In this document: positions 26,434 to 35,772 of the stretch, one piece after another
Layout: each line of letters opens with the position of its first letter
Numbering within the stretch: the first letter of the stretch is position 1
DNA from: Rhodovulum sp. ES.010
GTDB taxonomy: Bacteria; Pseudomonadota; Alphaproteobacteria; Rhodobacterales; Rhodobacteraceae
DNA: 64,000 nt
Assembly (NCBI RefSeq): GCF_900142935.1
Contig: NZ_FSRS01000001.1
Coordinates: 2,180,001 to 2,244,000 of the forward strand
Reading direction: 5' to 3'
Position numbers and translations under genes: made by a program
The notes under the pieces: model-generated
What the model saw: the letters and a program-made list of their open reading frames with translations, nothing else
The model's database searches: none
What the model was told of the DNA's origin: nothing

Positions 26434-26472
26434 GTCGCACGCCCCGGCACGACCGACAGAAGGGAGACCCCG

Positions 26473-28251
26473 ATGCCGATCTACACCCCGCCCACCGAGG
26501 ACATGCAATTCGTGCTGCACGACGTGCTCGCGGTCAGTGCCGCCGACATTCCCGGCTACGACGAGCTCGAGCGCGACTTCACCGCCGCCGTGCTCGACGA
26601 GGCGGGCAAGATCTCGGCCGAGGTTCTGGCGCCGCTGAACGCGACCGGCGACGCCGAGGGCTGCAGCCTCGAGAACGGGGTGGTGCGCACGCCAAAGGGG
26701 TTCCGCGAGGCGTACGAGCAGGTCCGCACGGGCGGGTGGATCGGGCTTGACGCGGACCCGGACTATGGCGGCCAGGGCATGCCCTACCTGATGAACACCG
26801 CGGTCGGCGAGATGTTCGTCTCGGCCAACATGGCGTTCAACATGTATTGGGGCCTGACCCACGGGGCGATGTCGGCGATCCACGCGCACGGCTCGGACGA
26901 GCAGAAGGCGTCGTATCTGCCGAAAATGATCGAGGGCACCTGGTCGGGCACGATGAACCTGACCGAACCCCATTGCGGCACCGATCTGGGCCTGATCCGC
27001 ACAAAGGCCGACCCGCAGGGCGACGGCACCTACGCGATCACCGGCACGAAAATCTGGATCTCGGCCGGCGAGCACGACCTGACCGAGAACATCGTCCACC
27101 TCTTGCTGGCCAAGATCCCCGGCGGGCCCGACGGCACCAAGGGCATCTCGCTCTTCATCGTGCCCAAGTTCCTACCCGATGCCGATGGCAATCCCGGCCG
27201 GCGCAACGCGCTGCAATGCGCGGGGTTGGAGCAGAAGATGGGCATCCACGGCAACGCGACCTGCGTGATGGATTACGACGGCGCGACCGGGTTCCTCGTG
27301 GGCGAGGAGCACAAGGGCATGCGCGCGATGTTCACCATGATGAACGAGGCCCGCCTGGGCGTTGGCCTGCAGGGCTATGCGCAAGGCGTCGTCGCCTACC
27401 AGAACGCGCTGGCCTGGGCGCAGGAGCGCACCCAGGGCCGCGGGCTGGGCGCCCCGGCCAATCCCGACGGGCCGGCCGACCCGATCATGGTTCACCCGGA
27501 CGTGCGCCGGAACCTCATGCACCAGAAGAGCTTCGTGGAAGGCGCGCGCGCCTTCGCCCTGTGGGGCGCGCAGCTCATCGACCGCGCGGCCCGCACGGGC
27601 GATGCGGAGTCCGAGACGCTGATCTCGCTGCTGACCCCGGTCATCAAGGGCTTCCTGACCGACAAGGGGTTCGAGACCACGGTGCTGGCGCAGCAGACCC
27701 TGGGCGGCACGGGCTTCACCCGCGCCGCGGGGCTGGAACAGTTCGTGCGCGACGCGCGGATCACGATGATCTACGAGGGGACCAACGGCATCCAGTCGCT
27801 CGACCTCGTGGGCCGCAAGCTGCCCCAGGACGGCGGCAAGGCGCTGATGGCGTTCTTCGACACGGTCAAGGGCTTCATCAAGGACAACGAGGGCGATGAA
27901 ACCCTGAAGGCGGAGTTCCTGGAGCCCCTGAAGGCCGCCTCGAAGGACCTGCAGACCGCCGCGATGTATTTCATGGAACAGGGCATGAAGCAGCCGGCCA
28001 ATGCGCTGGCCGGCTCCTACGACTTCATGCACCTGTTCGGCCATGTCTGCCTCGGGCTGATGTGGGCCAGGATGGCCGCGGCGTCGCGGGACGCGCTGGC
28101 CGCGGGCCACGGCAACCCCGCGTTCCACGAGACCAAGCTGGCCACCGGGCGCTACTACATGGCGCGCCAGTTGCCGGCGACCGGGCTGCACCTGGCGCGG
28201 ATCACCAGCGGGGCGGACACGGTCATGGCCCTGCCCGCCGAGGCGTTCTGA
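26473..28251 (+). CDS. Acyl-CoA dehydrogenase, large (DmdC/FadE-like) form
   Basis: A 592-residue FAD enzyme that introduces the alpha-beta double bond in acyl-CoA. Landmarks: [20 protein letters not shown], the FAD motif [68 protein letters not shown] and [19 protein letters not shown] with the likely catalytic Glu. A C-terminal helical extension makes it longer than classical FadE-type enzymes and like 3-methylmercaptopropionyl-CoA dehydrogenase (DmdC). With thiolase and FadB-type genes downstream it more probably serves fatty-acid oxidation, but a DMSP role is possible. AGGGAGA precedes the ATG. Confidence 0.93.
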   Translation: MPIYTPPTEDMQFVLHDVLAVSAADIPGYDELERDFTAAVLDEAGKISAEVLAPLNATGDAEGCSLENGVVRTPKGFREAYEQVRTGGWIGLDADPDYGGQGMPYLMNTAVGEMFVSANMAFNMYWGLTHGAMSAIHAHGSDEQKASYLPKMIEGTWSGTMNLTEPHCGTDLGLIRTKADPQGDGTYAITGTKIWISAGEHDLTENIVHLLLAKIPGGPDGTKGISLFIVPKFLPDADGNPGRRNALQCAGLEQKMGIHGNATCVMDYDGATGFLVGEEHKGMRAMFTMMNEARLGVGLQGYAQGVVAYQNALAWAQERTQGRGLGAPANPDGPADPIMVHPDVRRNLMHQKSFVEGARAFALWGAQLIDRAARTGDAESETLISLLTPVIKGFLTDKGFETTVLAQQTLGGTGFTRAAGLEQFVRDARITMIYEGTNGIQSLDLVGRKLPQDGGKALMAFFDTVKGFIKDNEGDETLKAEFLEPLKAASKDLQTAAMYFMEQGMKQPANALAGSYDFMHLFGHVCLGLMWARMAAASRDALAAGHGNPAFHETKLATGRYYMARQLPATGLHLARITSGADTVMALPAEAF

Positions 28252-28293
28252 TGGCGCGGCGCCCGGCGCCCGACGACAGGGAGTGAAACCGCC

Positions 28294-28506
28294 ATGCCCA
28301 GACGCCTGCGCCTGACCCGCCGGATGCCCGTCGCGATGAGCGAGGACGCCTATCGGCGGCTGCGCCGGTTCGCCCGCGAGGCGGGGCTCGACGAGGGCGA
28401 GGCCCTGTCCTTCCTGTTCGAGCATTTCGACAGCGTGACGGATGCCGAGGTGCTGCCCCACAGGCTGCGCATCTTCAACGCGGAACTGGAGGAGAGGAAG
28501 CGATGA
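28294..28506 (+). CDS. Small conserved-looking protein, unknown function
   Basis: A 70-residue basic protein starting MPRRLRLTRRMPVAMSEDAY, followed by an amphipathic helical stretch (RRLRRFAREAGLDEGEALSF, then LFEHFDSVTDAEVLPHRLRI). The pattern resembles ribbon-helix-helix-like or short helical bundle regulators, but I do not recognise it firmly. It lies 40 bp after the acyl-CoA dehydrogenase in the same direction, so it probably shares the mRNA. Codon use fits the neighbours. Confidence 0.6.
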   Translation: MPRRLRLTRRMPVAMSEDAYRRLRRFAREAGLDEGEALSFLFEHFDSVTDAEVLPHRLRIFNAELEERKR

Positions 28507-28543
28507 CCCGGACTTCCGGCACCGGACGCGAGGCCGCGCCAAG

Positions 28544-28754
28544 TGAGTATTTGGGCCAAGAAGAAGCGGCGCGGTTAGCCCCCCGCCCGGGCGGCGCCCC
28601 CGGTCGCTACCGGGGTGGAGGCGCCGGGCGGGGGACCTTCTCCTTGGGCGGTCATCGGCTCTCCAGCCTGTACCGCGAGTCGCAGCCTGCGAGGTTAATC
28701 TTAACGCCCGGTTATCGCCCGCGACCCGCTCCTTCTTCTTGGCCCAAATACTCA
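28544..28754. repeat. 23-bp inverted repeat pair around a GC-rich hairpin
   Basis: TGAGTATTTGGGCCAAG plus AAGAAG at 28544-28566 is repeated exactly in inverse orientation at 28732-28754. The 165 bp between contain a strong GC-rich fold (CCCCGGT/ACCGGGG with outer GGCGGCG/CGCC arms near 28580-28633). A third copy of the motif is at 49012-49033. I recall this motif as frequent between genes of Rhodobacteraceae. It separates the first part of the oxidation cluster from the GST gene and may act as a terminator or processing site. Confidence 0.8.
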
Positions 28755-28798
28755 TTGACGGCCCGTCGCGGCCGGGCACAGCGGCCGGGAGCGGCGCC

Positions 28799-29434
28799 AT
28801 GACCCTGCGACTCTACTGCTTCGGCGAAAGCGGCAACGCCTACAAGGCGGCGTTGACGCTGGAACTCGCGGGGCTGGACTGGGAACCGGTCTGGGTCGAC
28901 TTCTTCAACGGCGCGGCGCGCAGCCCCGAGTTCCTGGCGCTGAACCCCATGGGAGAGGTCCCGGTTATGGTCGACGGCGCGGTGACGCTCAGCCAGTCGG
29001 GCGCGATCCAGGACTATGTCAGCTCCAAGAGCGGGCAGTTCGGCGGCCAGAGCGCGGCCGAGCGCCGCGAGGTGCTGCGATGGATGTTCTGGGACAACCA
29101 CAAGATGTCGGGCCAGGCCGGCAGCCTGCGCTTCCTGATGAATTTCCTGCCCGAGGAGAAGCGCCCCGCGCCGGTGATCGACTGGCTGTCGGGCCGGGTG
29201 CGGGCGGCGCTGGGCGTGCTCGAACGCGGGCTGGAGGGGCAGGACTGGCTGGTGGGCGGGCGATCGACCATCGCCGACCTCGCCTGCTGCGGCTACCTCT
29301 ACTATCCCGAACCCTTCGGCTTCGACCGGGCCGACTGGCCCAATATCGACGCCTGGCTGGACCGCATCGCGGCGCTGCCCGGCTGGAAGCCCCCCTACGA
29401 CCTGATGCCCGGCTCGCCCGCGGACCGGGCCTGA
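28799..29434 (+). CDS. Glutathione S-transferase family protein
   Basis: A 211-residue GST. The N-terminal thioredoxin-like domain (LRLYCFGESGNAYKAALTLE, then NPMGEVPVMVDGAVTLSQSG with the cis-Pro and the SQSGAI glutathione site) leads to an all-helical C-terminal domain (RSTIADLACCGYLYYPEPFG, the conserved N-capping box). Such proteins detoxify electrophiles or act as isomerases. It sits between dehydrogenase and thiolase genes, so it might process an unusual acyl intermediate. GGGAGC precedes ATG 28799. Confidence 0.92.
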   Translation: MTLRLYCFGESGNAYKAALTLELAGLDWEPVWVDFFNGAARSPEFLALNPMGEVPVMVDGAVTLSQSGAIQDYVSSKSGQFGGQSAAERREVLRWMFWDNHKMSGQAGSLRFLMNFLPEEKRPAPVIDWLSGRVRAALGVLERGLEGQDWLVGGRSTIADLACCGYLYYPEPFGFDRADWPNIDAWLDRIAALPGWKPPYDLMPGSPADRA

Positions 29435-29457
29435 CCGCAACCTTGGACGAGGCAGAC

Positions 29458-30672
29458 ATGACCGACGCCTATATCTACGACGCGATCCGGACGCCCCGCG
29501 GCAAGGGCCGCAAGGATGGCAGCCTGCACGAGGTGACCTCGCTGCGGCTCTCGGCGCTGGTGCTCGACGCGCTTTCCGAACGCAACGGCCTGGACGGCGG
29601 CGCAGGCATCGAGGACGTGATCTGGGGCAACGCAACCCAGGTCGGCGAACAGGGGGGCTGCCTCGCGCGCAGCGCGGTGCTGGCCTCGGACCTCGACGAA
29701 CGCATTCCCGGCCTCTCGATCAACCGGTTCTGCGCCAGCGGGCTGGAGGCCGTGAACCTCGCCGCCAACCAGGTGCGCGCGGGCGCGGGCCGGGCCTATA
29801 TCGCCGGCGGCGTGGAGATGATGGGCCGGGTCGCGATGGGCAGCGACGGGGCGGCGATCGCCGTGGACCCGAGCCTGGCCATGAAAAGCTATTTCGTCCC
29901 CCAGGGCATCTCGGCCGACATCATCGCCACCGAGCACGGGTTCACCCGCGACCAGGCGGATGCGCTGGCCGTCGAAAGCCAGCAGCGCGCCGCGCAATCC
30001 TGGGACGAGGGCCGCTTCGACCGGTCGGTGATCGCGGTGAAAGACGTGAACGGGCTGACGATCCTCGAGCGCGACGAATACATGCGGCCCGAGACCGACA
30101 TGCAGACGCTGGGCGCGCTGAAGCCGTCTTTCAAGGAGATGGGCGAGGTGATGCCGGGCTTCGACCGGGTGGCGCTGATGAAATACCCGCATCTTGAACG
30201 GATCGACCATATCCACCACGCCGGCAATTCCTCGGGCATCGTCGACGGGGCGGCCGCTGTGCTGGTCGGCAATGCCGAGTTCGGGCAGGCGCACGGGCTG
30301 AAACCCCGCGCGCGCATCCGGGCAAGCTGCAAGATCGGCACGGATCCCACGATCATGCTGACCGGCCCGGTGCCCGCGACCGAGAAGGTGCTGGCCGAGG
30401 CCGGCATGCAGTTTTCCGACATCGACCTGTGCGAGGTGAACGAGGCTTTCGCTGCGGTCGTGCTGCGCTTCATCCAGGCCTTCGAGGCCGACCCGGGCCG
30501 CGTGAACCCCAATGGCGGGGCCATCGCGCTGGGCCATCCGCTGGGCGCGACGGGGGCGATCATCCTCGGCACGCTCCTGGACGAGATGGAGCGGACCGAC
30601 AGGGAAACCGGCCTCGCGACGCTTTGCGTGGCCAGCGGCATGGGCGCCGCGACGATCATCGAACGCGTGTGA
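29458..30672 (+). CDS. Acetyl-CoA acyltransferase (thiolase), FadA-like
   Basis: A 404-residue thiolase that cleaves 3-ketoacyl-CoA with CoA in the last step of beta-oxidation. The nucleophile is Cys92 in SINRFCASGLEAVN. The other catalytic motifs are CEVNEAFAA, GGAIALGHPLGATGA (His) and the C-terminal CVASGMGAATI (Cys). It forms a gene pair with the downstream FadB-type enzyme, separated by about 10 bp, as in the usual FadAB complex. Confidence 0.94.
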   Translation: MTDAYIYDAIRTPRGKGRKDGSLHEVTSLRLSALVLDALSERNGLDGGAGIEDVIWGNATQVGEQGGCLARSAVLASDLDERIPGLSINRFCASGLEAVNLAANQVRAGAGRAYIAGGVEMMGRVAMGSDGAAIAVDPSLAMKSYFVPQGISADIIATEHGFTRDQADALAVESQQRAAQSWDEGRFDRSVIAVKDVNGLTILERDEYMRPETDMQTLGALKPSFKEMGEVMPGFDRVALMKYPHLERIDHIHHAGNSSGIVDGAAAVLVGNAEFGQAHGLKPRARIRASCKIGTDPTIMLTGPVPATEKVLAEAGMQFSDIDLCEVNEAFAAVVLRFIQAFEADPGRVNPNGGAIALGHPLGATGAIILGTLLDEMERTDRETGLATLCVASGMGAATIIERV

Positions 30673-30683
30673 GGGAGGGAACC

Positions 30684-32873
30684 ATGGCGGAATTCCACTA
30701 CGAAGTCGACGCCGACGGGGTCGGGACCATAACTTGGGACGTGCCCGGCCGCAGCATGAACGTGATGAGCCGGCAAGGGTTCGAGGAGCTTGACGCGCAT
30801 ATCGACACCGCGCTCGCGGACGACGCGGTGAAGGGCGTGGTCATCACGTCGGCCAAGAAGGATTTCGCCGGAGGCATGGACCTCAACGTCATCGCGAAGA
30901 TGAGGGACGAGGCGGGCGACAACCCGGCCAAGGGGCTGTTCGAGGGCGTGATGGGGATGCATGCCATCCTGCGCAAGATCGAGCGCGGGGGCATGGACGA
31001 CAAGAACAGGGGCGGCAAGCCGATTGCCGCCGCCCTGCCCGGCACGGCGCTGGGGATCGGGCTGGAACTGCCGCTGGCCTGTCACCGCATCTTCGCCGCC
31101 GACAACCCGAAGGCCAAGATCGGCCTGCCCGAGATCATGGTCGGCATCTTCCCTGGCGGCGGCGGGACCACGCGGCTGGTGCGCAAGCTGGGCGCGATGG
31201 GCGCCTCGCCGTTCCTGCTGGAAGGCAAGCTGTCCGACCCGAAGAAGGCGAAGGCGGCGGGGCTGATCGACGAGGTGACCGACGACCCGGTGGCCGCCGC
31301 GAAGGAGTGGGTACTCTCGGGGCCGAAGATCGTCAAGCCCTGGGACGAGAATGGCTACAAGATGCCGGGCGGCGCGCCCTATCACCCGGCCGGCTTCATG
31401 ACCTTCGTCGGCGCCTCGGCCATGGTCAACGGCAAGACCAAGGGGGTGTACCCGGCGGCCAAGGCGCTGCTCAGCGCGGTTTACGAGGGCGCGCTGGTGC
31501 CCTTCGACACGGCCATTCGGATCGAGGCGCGCTGGTTCACCCATGTGCTGATGAACCCGTCCTCGGGCGCGATGATCCGGTCGCTTTTCATCAACAAGGA
31601 GGCGCTGGAGAAAGGCGCCGTGCGGCCCGCCGATGTGCCCGACCAGAAGGTGGCGAAGCTGGGGATTCTCGGCGCGGGGATGATGGGCGCCGGGATCGCG
31701 CTGGTCGCCGCGCAGGCGGGGATCGAGGTGGTGCTGATCGACCAGGAACAGGCGGCCGCCGACAAGGGCCGCGCCTATGCCGAAGCCTACATGGACAAGG
31801 GCATCAAGCGCGGCAAGGCGACCGAGGCGAAGAAGGACGAGGTGCTGGGCCGGATCACCGCCACCACCGATTATGCCGCGCTGTCCGGCGCCGATCTGGT
31901 GATCGAGGCGGTGTTCGAGGACCCCGGCATCAAGGCCGAGGTGACCAGGCGCGTGCAGGAGGCCGTCGGCCCCGACTGCATCATCGCCACCAACACCTCG
32001 ACCCTGCCGATCACCGACCTGGCGAAGGCGGCGCACCGGCCGCAGGACTTCATCGGCATCCATTTCTTCTCACCGGTCGAGAAGATGATGCTGGTCGAGA
32101 TCATCAAGGGCCGCGAGACCGGCGACCGGGCGGTGGCCAAGGCGCTCGATTTCGTGCGGCAAATCCGCAAGACGCCCATCGTGGTGAACGACGCGCGCTT
32201 CTTCTACGCCAACCGCTGCATCATCCCCTATCTCAACGAAGGCATCCGCATGGTGGCCGAGGGCGTGACGCCCGCGCTGGTGGAAAACGGCGCGAAACTG
32301 GTGGGGATGCCGCTGGGGCCGCTTCAACTGGTGGACGAGACGTCCATCGACCTCGGTGTCAAGATCGCCAAGGCGACCAAGGCGGCGATGGGCGAGGCCT
32401 ATCCCGACGCGGCGGTGGACGAGGTGCTGTTCTGGCTGGCCGACGAGGGCCGTCTGGGGCGCAAGGCCAAGGCCGGGTTTTACGCCTATGACGACGCGGG
32501 CAAGCGCAGCGGGCTTTGGAACGGGCTGACCGACAGGTTTCCCGAGGCGGCCGAGCAGCCCGACCTGGCGGAGGTGCAGCATCGCCTGCTTTTCGCGCAG
32601 GTGCTGGAGGCCGTGCGGGCGCTGGAGGACGGTGTGCTGATGGATATCCGCGAGGGCGATGTGGGCGCGATCCTCGGCTGGGGCTTCGCGCCCTGGTCGG
32701 GCGGCCCGTTCTCCTGGCTCGACATGATCGGGCCGGCCCGGGCGCTGGAGCTGTGCGAGGGCCTGGCCGCGCGCCACGGGAACCGCTTCGCGCCGCCGGC
32801 GCTGCTGCGCGAAATGGCGGCCGACGGCGCGCGGTTCTACGACCGGTTCGGCCCGGACGCTCAGGCGGCCTGA
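30684..32873 (+). CDS. Bifunctional enoyl-CoA hydratase / 3-hydroxyacyl-CoA dehydrogenase (FadB/FadJ-like)
   Basis: A 729-residue two-domain enzyme. The N-terminal crotonase part has the oxyanion segments ITSAKKDFAGGMDLNVI and PGTALGIGLELPLACHRIF and the Glu loop IGLPEIMVGIFPGGGGTTRL. The NAD-binding dehydrogenase starts near residue 325 (LGILGAGMMGAGIALVAAQA) and continues with NTSTLPITDLA, GIHFFSPVEKMMLVEII and the C-terminal domains (GMPLGPLQLVDE, GWGFAPWSGGPF). GGGAGGGA precedes ATG 30684. Its 3' end overlaps the convergent Hint-domain gene by 13 bp. Confidence 0.95.
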   Translation: MAEFHYEVDADGVGTITWDVPGRSMNVMSRQGFEELDAHIDTALADDAVKGVVITSAKKDFAGGMDLNVIAKMRDEAGDNPAKGLFEGVMGMHAILRKIERGGMDDKNRGGKPIAAALPGTALGIGLELPLACHRIFAADNPKAKIGLPEIMVGIFPGGGGTTRLVRKLGAMGASPFLLEGKLSDPKKAKAAGLIDEVTDDPVAAAKEWVLSGPKIVKPWDENGYKMPGGAPYHPAGFMTFVGASAMVNGKTKGVYPAAKALLSAVYEGALVPFDTAIRIEARWFTHVLMNPSSGAMIRSLFINKEALEKGAVRPADVPDQKVAKLGILGAGMMGAGIALVAAQAGIEVVLIDQEQAAADKGRAYAEAYMDKGIKRGKATEAKKDEVLGRITATTDYAALSGADLVIEAVFEDPGIKAEVTRRVQEAVGPDCIIATNTSTLPITDLAKAAHRPQDFIGIHFFSPVEKMMLVEIIKGRETGDRAVAKALDFVRQIRKTPIVVNDARFFYANRCIIPYLNEGIRMVAEGVTPALVENGAKLVGMPLGPLQLVDETSIDLGVKIAKATKAAMGEAYPDAAVDEVLFWLADEGRLGRKAKAGFYAYDDAGKRSGLWNGLTDRFPEAAEQPDLAEVQHRLLFAQVLEAVRALEDGVLMDIREGDVGAILGWGFAPWSGGPFSWLDMIGPARALELCEGLAARHGNRFAPPALLREMAADGARFYDRFGPDAQAA

Positions 32874-33577
32874 AACGCGCGCATGCCCGGCCCGTCGCGG
32901 GCGGGCGCGACCTCGCACTGCAGCGCGGCGGCGAGGCGGCGTGCTTCGTGCGGCGCGCAGGGCCGGCCGTAATCGATCTCGTTGGCGGTCTGCATCTCGC
33001 AGAGCCGGTGGAGCGGCACCGGCTCGCCCTCACCCTGGGCCGGGCAGAACACCAGCGCCGCACCGTTTGCGAAGGTGATCTCGGGCCGGTCGAAGAGCGG
33101 CACGATCACCTCGACGGGCCGGCCCAGCGTCGGGGCCACGCGGTGGATGCCTAGCACGCCTTCGAGATAGCGCGCCTGGATCAGCACGAAGGGGTCGCCG
33201 TAAAGCTCTTCGGCGAGATCGGATTCGACCAGCACGCTCTGCTCCGGCAGCAGGGTGAGCGGGGCGGAGTTGCCCAGCGCGCCCTCCGGGACGGTCAGCG
33301 GCCAGAGCGGTTGCGGACAGCGCGCCCAACCCCGCCACAAGAGCCCGCGCTGCACCGCCCGCACCGGCTGCGCGCCGTGATCGAAGGTCAGCACGCGGAC
33401 GCCCGGTGCCAGCGCCTCGACCGGCCGCCAGCCGTGGGTCGTGGCGATTTCGGTGCCCGCGGCAAAGCCCGAGGCGATGCCGGCGATGGCGCCGGGCGCG
33501 GGCGTGGTGCGCGACACGGGCGCGCCGCGCGCATCGGTGACCGGTTCGCTGCCTTCGAAGGCGATCCTGACTTCCAC
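32861..33577 (-). CDS. Hint-domain protein
   Basis: A 238-residue protein whose core is a Hint (hedgehog/intein) fold of the type common in Rhodobacteraceae: GFAAGTEIATTHGWRPVEAL, then RVLTFDHGAQPVRAVQRGLL, a loop LTLLPEQSVLVESD with the expected turn, and AALVFCPAQGEGEPVPLHRL. The usual Cys at the start of a self-cleaving Hint domain is not evident, so autoprocessing is doubtful. I use GTG 33577, preceded by GGGGAGA; longer in-frame extension is Arg-rich and unconvincing. Convergent 13-bp overlap with the FadB-type gene. Confidence 0.82.
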   Translation of the reverse strand: MEVRIAFEGSEPVTDARGAPVSRTTPAPGAIAGIASGFAAGTEIATTHGWRPVEALAPGVRVLTFDHGAQPVRAVQRGLLWRGWARCPQPLWPLTVPEGALGNSAPLTLLPEQSVLVESDLAEELYGDPFVLIQARYLEGVLGIHRVAPTLGRPVEVIVPLFDRPEITFANGAALVFCPAQGEGEPVPLHRLCEMQTANEIDYGRPCAPHEARRLAAALQCEVAPARDGPGMRAFQAA

Positions 33578-34073
33578 GTGTCGTTCTCCCCAGACTGCCG
33601 CCGGGCGGAGCGCGCGGGCCCCGACAGCGGGTTGTTTCTTGTTCTCTGTCGCAAGGCGGGCAGCCCGTCCCGAAGCGCCCACTAACGGAACCTTAACGCG
33701 CCGACCCGGACGGTATTTCGACCCGATTGAGATGGCATTTGGGCGTGTGGCCGCGCCGGCTGAACGATCAGCCCGGCAGCGCCGGACTGCGCCCGTCCGG
33801 CGAACAATGCGGGCCGTCCTCGACGCGGTCTCCCAAGCGCGGGATGTCCCTGGCCGCGGCGTCGGCGACCCGCCGGGCCGATTCGTCGCCGTCGTCGCGC
33901 GGGCAGGCGGGCAGGCGATCGGCGACTTTGATCCGCGCCGCGGACCGCCGGAAGCCGGTCCCCGCCCCAAGCGGCGCGCGGCCCGCGCGGCGAGACGACG
34001 CCACCCCTTTTCAAATCTCGGCAAGGCGGCCAAACTCCGCGCCGACCAAGAAACCAGCGGGAGGGAAAACGCG
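33578..34073. other. Intergenic stretch between the Hint gene and the acyl-CoA ligase
   Basis: About 500 bases. Open frames exist on both strands but have Arg/Pro-rich shadow composition. A short minus-strand frame near 33768-34004 (DDGDESARRVADAAARDIP) looks slightly protein-like but has no start support. Promoters for both divergent genes presumably lie here; I could not fix one. Confidence 0.4.
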
Positions 34074-35699
34074 ATGGGCTGGATGTCCGACGAAACGGGC
34101 CTGGAGAAATGCGCGGCGAACTACGTGCCGCTGACGCCGCTGTCGTTCCTGCACCGTGCCGCCCAGATCTGGCCGGAGCGCGAGGCGGTCGTCTACGGCG
34201 CGCGGCGCTTTACCTATGCCCAGTATCGCGACCGCGTCACCCGGCTGGCTTCGGCGCTGGCCGCGATGGGGGTCAAGCCCGGCGACGTGGTCGCCACGCT
34301 TCTGCCGAACGTGCCGGCCCATGCCGAGGCGCATTTCGGGGTGCCGGCCTGCGGCGCGATTCTGAACGCGATCAACATCCGGCTGGACGCCAACACGGTC
34401 AGCTACATCCTCGATCACGGCGGCGCCAAGGTCGTGCTCTGCGACCCGCAGTTCATCCCGCTGGTGGCCAATGCCATCGAGGACATGGAAGGCGAGCCGC
34501 CCACCGTGATCGAGGTCGGCGACGACGCGGCCGGCGTGCACGATTTCGGCGATTACCCCGAATACGAGGACATCCTCGCCCAGGCCGACCCGGACTTCGA
34601 CTGGATCATGCCCGAGGACGAGTGGGAGAGCATCGCGCTCAACTACACGTCGGGGACGACGGGCCGGCCCAAGGGCGTCGTCTACCACCACCGCGGGGCG
34701 TATCTGAACGCGATGGGCCAGGTGATCTCGTGGCGGATGGTGCTGCACCCCCGATACCTGACCATCGTGCCGCTGTTTCACTGCAACGGCTGGTGCCACA
34801 CCTGGATGATGCCCGCGGTGGGCGGCACGGTGGTCTGCTGCCGCGACATCAACGCCCGCAACATCTTCGACGCGATCGCCGACGAGGGCGTGACCCATTT
34901 CGGCGGCGCCCCCATCGTGCTGAACATGCTGATCAACGCCACCGACGAGGAAAGGCGGGAGTTCGGCCATGTCGTGGAGGTGTTCACCGCCGGCGCGCCG
35001 CCCGCCGCGGTGACGTTGGCCCGGATCGAGCCCATGGGCTTCAACGTCACCCATGTCTACGGGTTGACGGAAACCTACGGCCCGGCCACCGAATGCGTCT
35101 GGAAAGAGCAGTGGGAGCCGCTCGAGGGCGACGCGCGCGCCGCGCAGAAATCCCGCCAGGGCGTCGCGATGCCCTTCATGGAGCCGATGCAGGTCTGGGA
35201 CGACAAGGACAGGCCCGTGCCGCTGGACGGCAAGACGCAGGGCGAGATCGTCTATCGCGGCAACGGGGTTATGAAGGGCTATCTGAAGAATCCCCGCGCC
35301 ACCCGCGAAGCCTTCGAGGGCGGGTATTTCCACACCGGCGACCTCGCCGTGCAGCACCCCGACACCTACGTCCAGATCGCCGACCGGGCCAAGGACATCA
35401 TCATCTCGGGCGGCGAAAACGTCAGTTCGGTCGAGGTGGAGGGCATCCTGATGCGCCACCCCGACGTGCTGCTCTGCGCGGTGGTGGCGAAACCGGACGA
35501 AAAATGGGGCGAGGTGCCCTGCGCCTTCGTCGAGTTGAAGGACGGCCACAACGTCGATGCCGATACGCTGATCGCCTTCGCGCGCGAACGGCTGGCGGGG
35601 TTCAAGACGCCGAAGGCCGTGGTGTTCCAGGAGTTGCCAAAGACCTCCACCGGCAAGATCCAGAAGTTCGAGCTGCGCAAGGTCGCCAAGGAGCTGTGA
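34074..35699 (+). CDS. Acyl-CoA synthetase, AMP-forming (DmdB/medium-chain-like)
   Basis: A 541-residue ligase of the ANL superfamily that activates a carboxylate with ATP and CoA. The P-loop is at about 190-201 (NYTSGTTGRPKGVVYHHRGA), followed by VPLFHCNGWCHTWMMPAVGG, VYGLTETYGPATEC, the hinge GYFHTGDLAVQHPD, IISGGENVSSVEVEG and the C-terminal lysine in LPKTSTGKIQKFEL. It resembles 3-methylmercaptopropionyl-CoA ligases and medium-chain acyl-CoA ligases. With the acyl-CoA dehydrogenase at 26473 it could supply substrates for the oxidation cluster. No DMSP demethylase is in the window. Confidence 0.92.
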   Translation: MGWMSDETGLEKCAANYVPLTPLSFLHRAAQIWPEREAVVYGARRFTYAQYRDRVTRLASALAAMGVKPGDVVATLLPNVPAHAEAHFGVPACGAILNAINIRLDANTVSYILDHGGAKVVLCDPQFIPLVANAIEDMEGEPPTVIEVGDDAAGVHDFGDYPEYEDILAQADPDFDWIMPEDEWESIALNYTSGTTGRPKGVVYHHRGAYLNAMGQVISWRMVLHPRYLTIVPLFHCNGWCHTWMMPAVGGTVVCCRDINARNIFDAIADEGVTHFGGAPIVLNMLINATDEERREFGHVVEVFTAGAPPAAVTLARIEPMGFNVTHVYGLTETYGPATECVWKEQWEPLEGDARAAQKSRQGVAMPFMEPMQVWDDKDRPVPLDGKTQGEIVYRGNGVMKGYLKNPRATREAFEGGYFHTGDLAVQHPDTYVQIADRAKDIIISGGENVSSVEVEGILMRHPDVLLCAVVAKPDEKWGEVPCAFVELKDGHNVDADTLIAFARERLAGFKTPKAVVFQELPKTSTGKIQKFELRKVAKEL

Positions 35700-35772
35700 G
35701 ATTGTGGGCGCCGGGCCGCTCGGCTATCCTCCCGCGTGAGGTCACAGAACGAGCGGGCAAGGGTCGCCGCCG

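Noticed and set aside
28503..28802. A 99-residue frame across the inverted repeat pair
   Set aside because: It is made largely of translated repeat and hairpin sequence and lacks a gene-like composition.
29889..32063. A 724-residue open frame on the strand opposite the thiolase and FadB-type genes
   Set aside because: Its composition (Arg, His, Gly, Pro rich) is that of an antisense frame in high-GC DNA, and the plus-strand genes have complete catalytic motifs.
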